From assembly GCF_028877475.1 (NCBI RefSeq), contig NZ_CP113527.1, positions 2,101,501-2,165,500 of the forward strand: DNA of 64,000 bases, in the 5' to 3' direction. The number at the start of each line of letters is the position of its first letter. The first letter of the stretch is position 1. The position numbers were made by a program, and so were the translations under genes. Shown piece after piece: positions 62,485-64,000 of the stretch. This DNA is from Lysinibacillus irui (GTDB lineage Bacteria > Bacillota > Bacilli > Bacillales_A > Planococcaceae). A model generated the notes under the pieces. It saw only the letters and a program-made list of their open reading frames with translations. It had not been told where the DNA came from and ran no database searches.

Positions 62485-62716
62485 TGAAAAAGAGAGTAGT
62501 TGATGGGACAGCTGGCAAGCGAGTTAGGGATGGTGTGAGCCTAATACAGAAACCATGAATGAAGCGCACTTTGGAGAAGATTCTCGAACTAGTAGTAGAG
62601 AATAGCGGGGCGTCACCTCGTTAACAACGGAAAGTGGTCATAACAATGGCAACTAGAGTGGTACCACGGGATTACTATGCTCTCGTCTCTAATTTATAGA
62701 GACGGGGGCTTTTTTA
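62485..62716 (+). ncRNA. T-box leader for argS
   Basis: The 14-base T-box AGAGTGGTACCACGG is at 62655-62669, followed by the terminator GCTCTCGTCTCT-AATTT-ATAGAGACGGGGGC with a T-run (62679-62716). Upstream is a long stem I region with GATGGGACAGC and GAAGCGCAC; the CGC at about 62575-62577 is an arginine codon and the likely specifier. It should bind uncharged tRNA-Arg and let transcription of argS proceed. Confidence 0.87.
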
Positions 62717-62737
62717 TTTGAACAGGAGGATGGGAAA

Positions 62738-64000
62738 ATGAATAAACAAATTGCTAATAGTATTGCAGAAGTTTTTAATCAACAGTTATCGGTGGATGAG
62801 ATTGAACATTTATTAGAAAAACCAAGAACTTTAGAGCTTGGGGATGTGGCATTTCCGTGCTTTACGTTAGCTAAAACATGGAAGAGATCACCGCAAAGTA
62901 TTGCCGCGGATATAGCGAATCAGTTAAAAAGTGATGACATCCAGCGTGTGGAGGCTGTGGGTGGCTATGTCAATATTTTTTTGAATCAACAGCAAGTGAC
63001 GCAGCATGTGTTAAGCAATATCCTGCACGAGAAACACTTATATGGCACCAATCAAACTGCCATGGGACGCGTCGTGTTAGATTTTTCATCGCCCAATATT
63101 GCGAAGCCTTTCTCCATGGGACATTTACGTTCAACGGTCATCGGCAATGCATTAGCTAATATTGCTACGAAAAATGGCTATCAAGCGATTCGTATCAATC
63201 ATCTAGGTGACTGGGGCACCCAATTTGGTAAACTCATCGTGGCGTATCATTATTGGGGTGACAAACAGGCCATTACAGCATCACCGATTGAGGAGTTATT
63301 AAAGATTTATGTGAAGTTTCATGAAAAAGCAGAGCAAGATCCAACACTAAACGAACAGGCACGTGCAGCCTTTAAAGCGTTAGAAGACGGCGATGAAGAG
63401 GCACTCGCATTATGGCAGTGGTTCAGAGATGTCTCCTTAGTAGAGTTTCAGACAATCTATCAGCTACTCGGCATTGATTTTGATGCCTTTACGGGAGAGG
63501 CCTTTTACAATGATAAAATGACAGCCGTTGTGACAGAGCTAAAAGATAAAGAACTCTTAGTAGAATCAGACGGGGCATATGTAGTTGAGTTAGACAATAT
63601 GCCACCGTGCTTAATTACAAAAACGGATGGAGCTACGCTTTATGCAACGCGTGACTTAGCTGCAGCCTTCTATCGTCAACAGCACTACCAGCCAGAAAAG
63701 ATTTTCTACGTGGTCGGTAATGAGCAATCACTACACTTTAAGCAACTATTTCGAGTCATCGACAAAATGGGCTATGCTTGGGCAAACCGTCTACACCACG
63801 TACCATTTGGGATGATGCTTAAGGATGGTAAAAAAATGTCTACACGTAAAGGCAAAGTGGTGTTGCTTGCTGATGTGCTCAAAGAGGCTATTGCAACGGC
63901 CAAGCACAATATTGAAGAAAAGAACCCTCATTTACCAAATAAAGAACAAGTAGCACAGCAAGTAGGGGTAGGTGCGGTCATTTTCAATGATTTAAAATAT
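62738..64000 (+). CDS. argS: Arginyl-tRNA synthetase, streptococcal type (partial, cut by right edge)
   Basis: 421 codons visible from the ATG at 62738, with AGGAGGAT upstream. The N-terminal Arg_tRNA_synt_N domain (LEKPRTLELGDVAFPCF) is followed by the class I core. The HIGH-like motif is SPNIAKPFSMGHLRST and the KMSKS-like one is KDGKKMSTRKGKV. The sequence is close to the Streptococcus enzyme rather than to B. subtilis ArgS, so it is likely a second copy under T-box control. The anticodon-binding domain lies outside the window. Confidence 0.92.
   Translation, partial: MNKQIANSIAEVFNQQLSVDEIEHLLEKPRTLELGDVAFPCFTLAKTWKRSPQSIAADIANQLKSDDIQRVEAVGGYVNIFLNQQQVTQHVLSNILHEKHLYGTNQTAMGRVVLDFSSPNIAKPFSMGHLRSTVIGNALANIATKNGYQAIRINHLGDWGTQFGKLIVAYHYWGDKQAITASPIEELLKIYVKFHEKAEQDPTLNEQARAAFKALEDGDEEALALWQWFRDVSLVEFQTIYQLLGIDFDAFTGEAFYNDKMTAVVTELKDKELLVESDGAYVVELDNMPPCLITKTDGATLYATRDLAAAFYRQQHYQPEKIFYVVGNEQSLHFKQLFRVIDKMGYAWANRLHHVPFGMMLKDGKKMSTRKGKVVLLADVLKEAIATAKHNIEEKNPHLPNKEQVAQQVGVGAVIFNDLKY

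Overview
The window looks like the chromosome of a spore-forming, low-GC member of the Bacillaceae/Caryophanaceae, most likely Lysinibacillus or a close relative. Support comes from a gerKA-gerKB-gerKC germinant receptor operon, odhAB, a T-box and a lysine riboswitch, AGGAGG ribosome binding sites, and the overall feel of the proteins. The genus call is inference; no rRNA or tRNA gene was seen in the window.

Layout. 0-6 kb: a MATE exporter (cut by the left edge), a DUF6530-like gene, an IS3-family (IS150-group) element sitting in the loop of a terminator hairpin, and an MFS exporter with a six-codon leader peptide and a Shine-Dalgarno-sequestering hairpin. 6-14 kb: DMT exporter/Lrp pair, a resolvase-like protein without catalytic residues facing a SulP transporter plus universal stress protein, then a small-gene cassette bracketed by two repeat arrays, then an autoregulated ArsR-glyoxalase pair. 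14-24 kb: lipoproteins, decayed GNAT and DinB genes, LysE exporter, fabZ, polysaccharide deacetylase, C-terminal processing protease, COG0523 GTPase. 24-30 kb: CAP-domain secreted protein, repeat array, gerK operon, second MATE exporter. 31-42 kb: stand-alone murG, three-PAS diguanylate cyclase, two-component system, odhAB. 42-49 kb: IS200-type TnpA element, lysine-riboswitch-controlled ABC importer, TelA/XpaC pair, another array. 49-64 kb: acylphosphatase, globin-coupled chemoreceptor with a CZB domain, cold-shock protein, another array, HtrA-like protease, DinB, TetR-fabF, TIM-barrel hydrolase, ABC-F protein, FAD oxidoreductase with an SLH-like tail, and a T-box-controlled streptococcal-type argS cut by the right edge.

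The most unusual signal is a family of intergenic arrays at five places (about 10.64-11.06, 12.89-13.20, 25.21-25.64, 48.03-48.26 and 52.11-52.44 kb). All have a 21-bp period, usually paired into 42-bp units, around a recurring (G)GAGCGG core (CCGCTC on the other strand). Spacer bases are homogeneous within an array but differ between arrays, and orientation differs by locus. They do not code, are not CRISPR, and I know of no named family matching them.

Other notable points: four genes caught in decay (thioredoxin-like, GNAT, DinB, alpha/beta hydrolase), two regulator genes whose predicted transcription start coincides with the start codon and whose operators lie in the promoter spacer, and a likely antibiotic-type translational attenuator.
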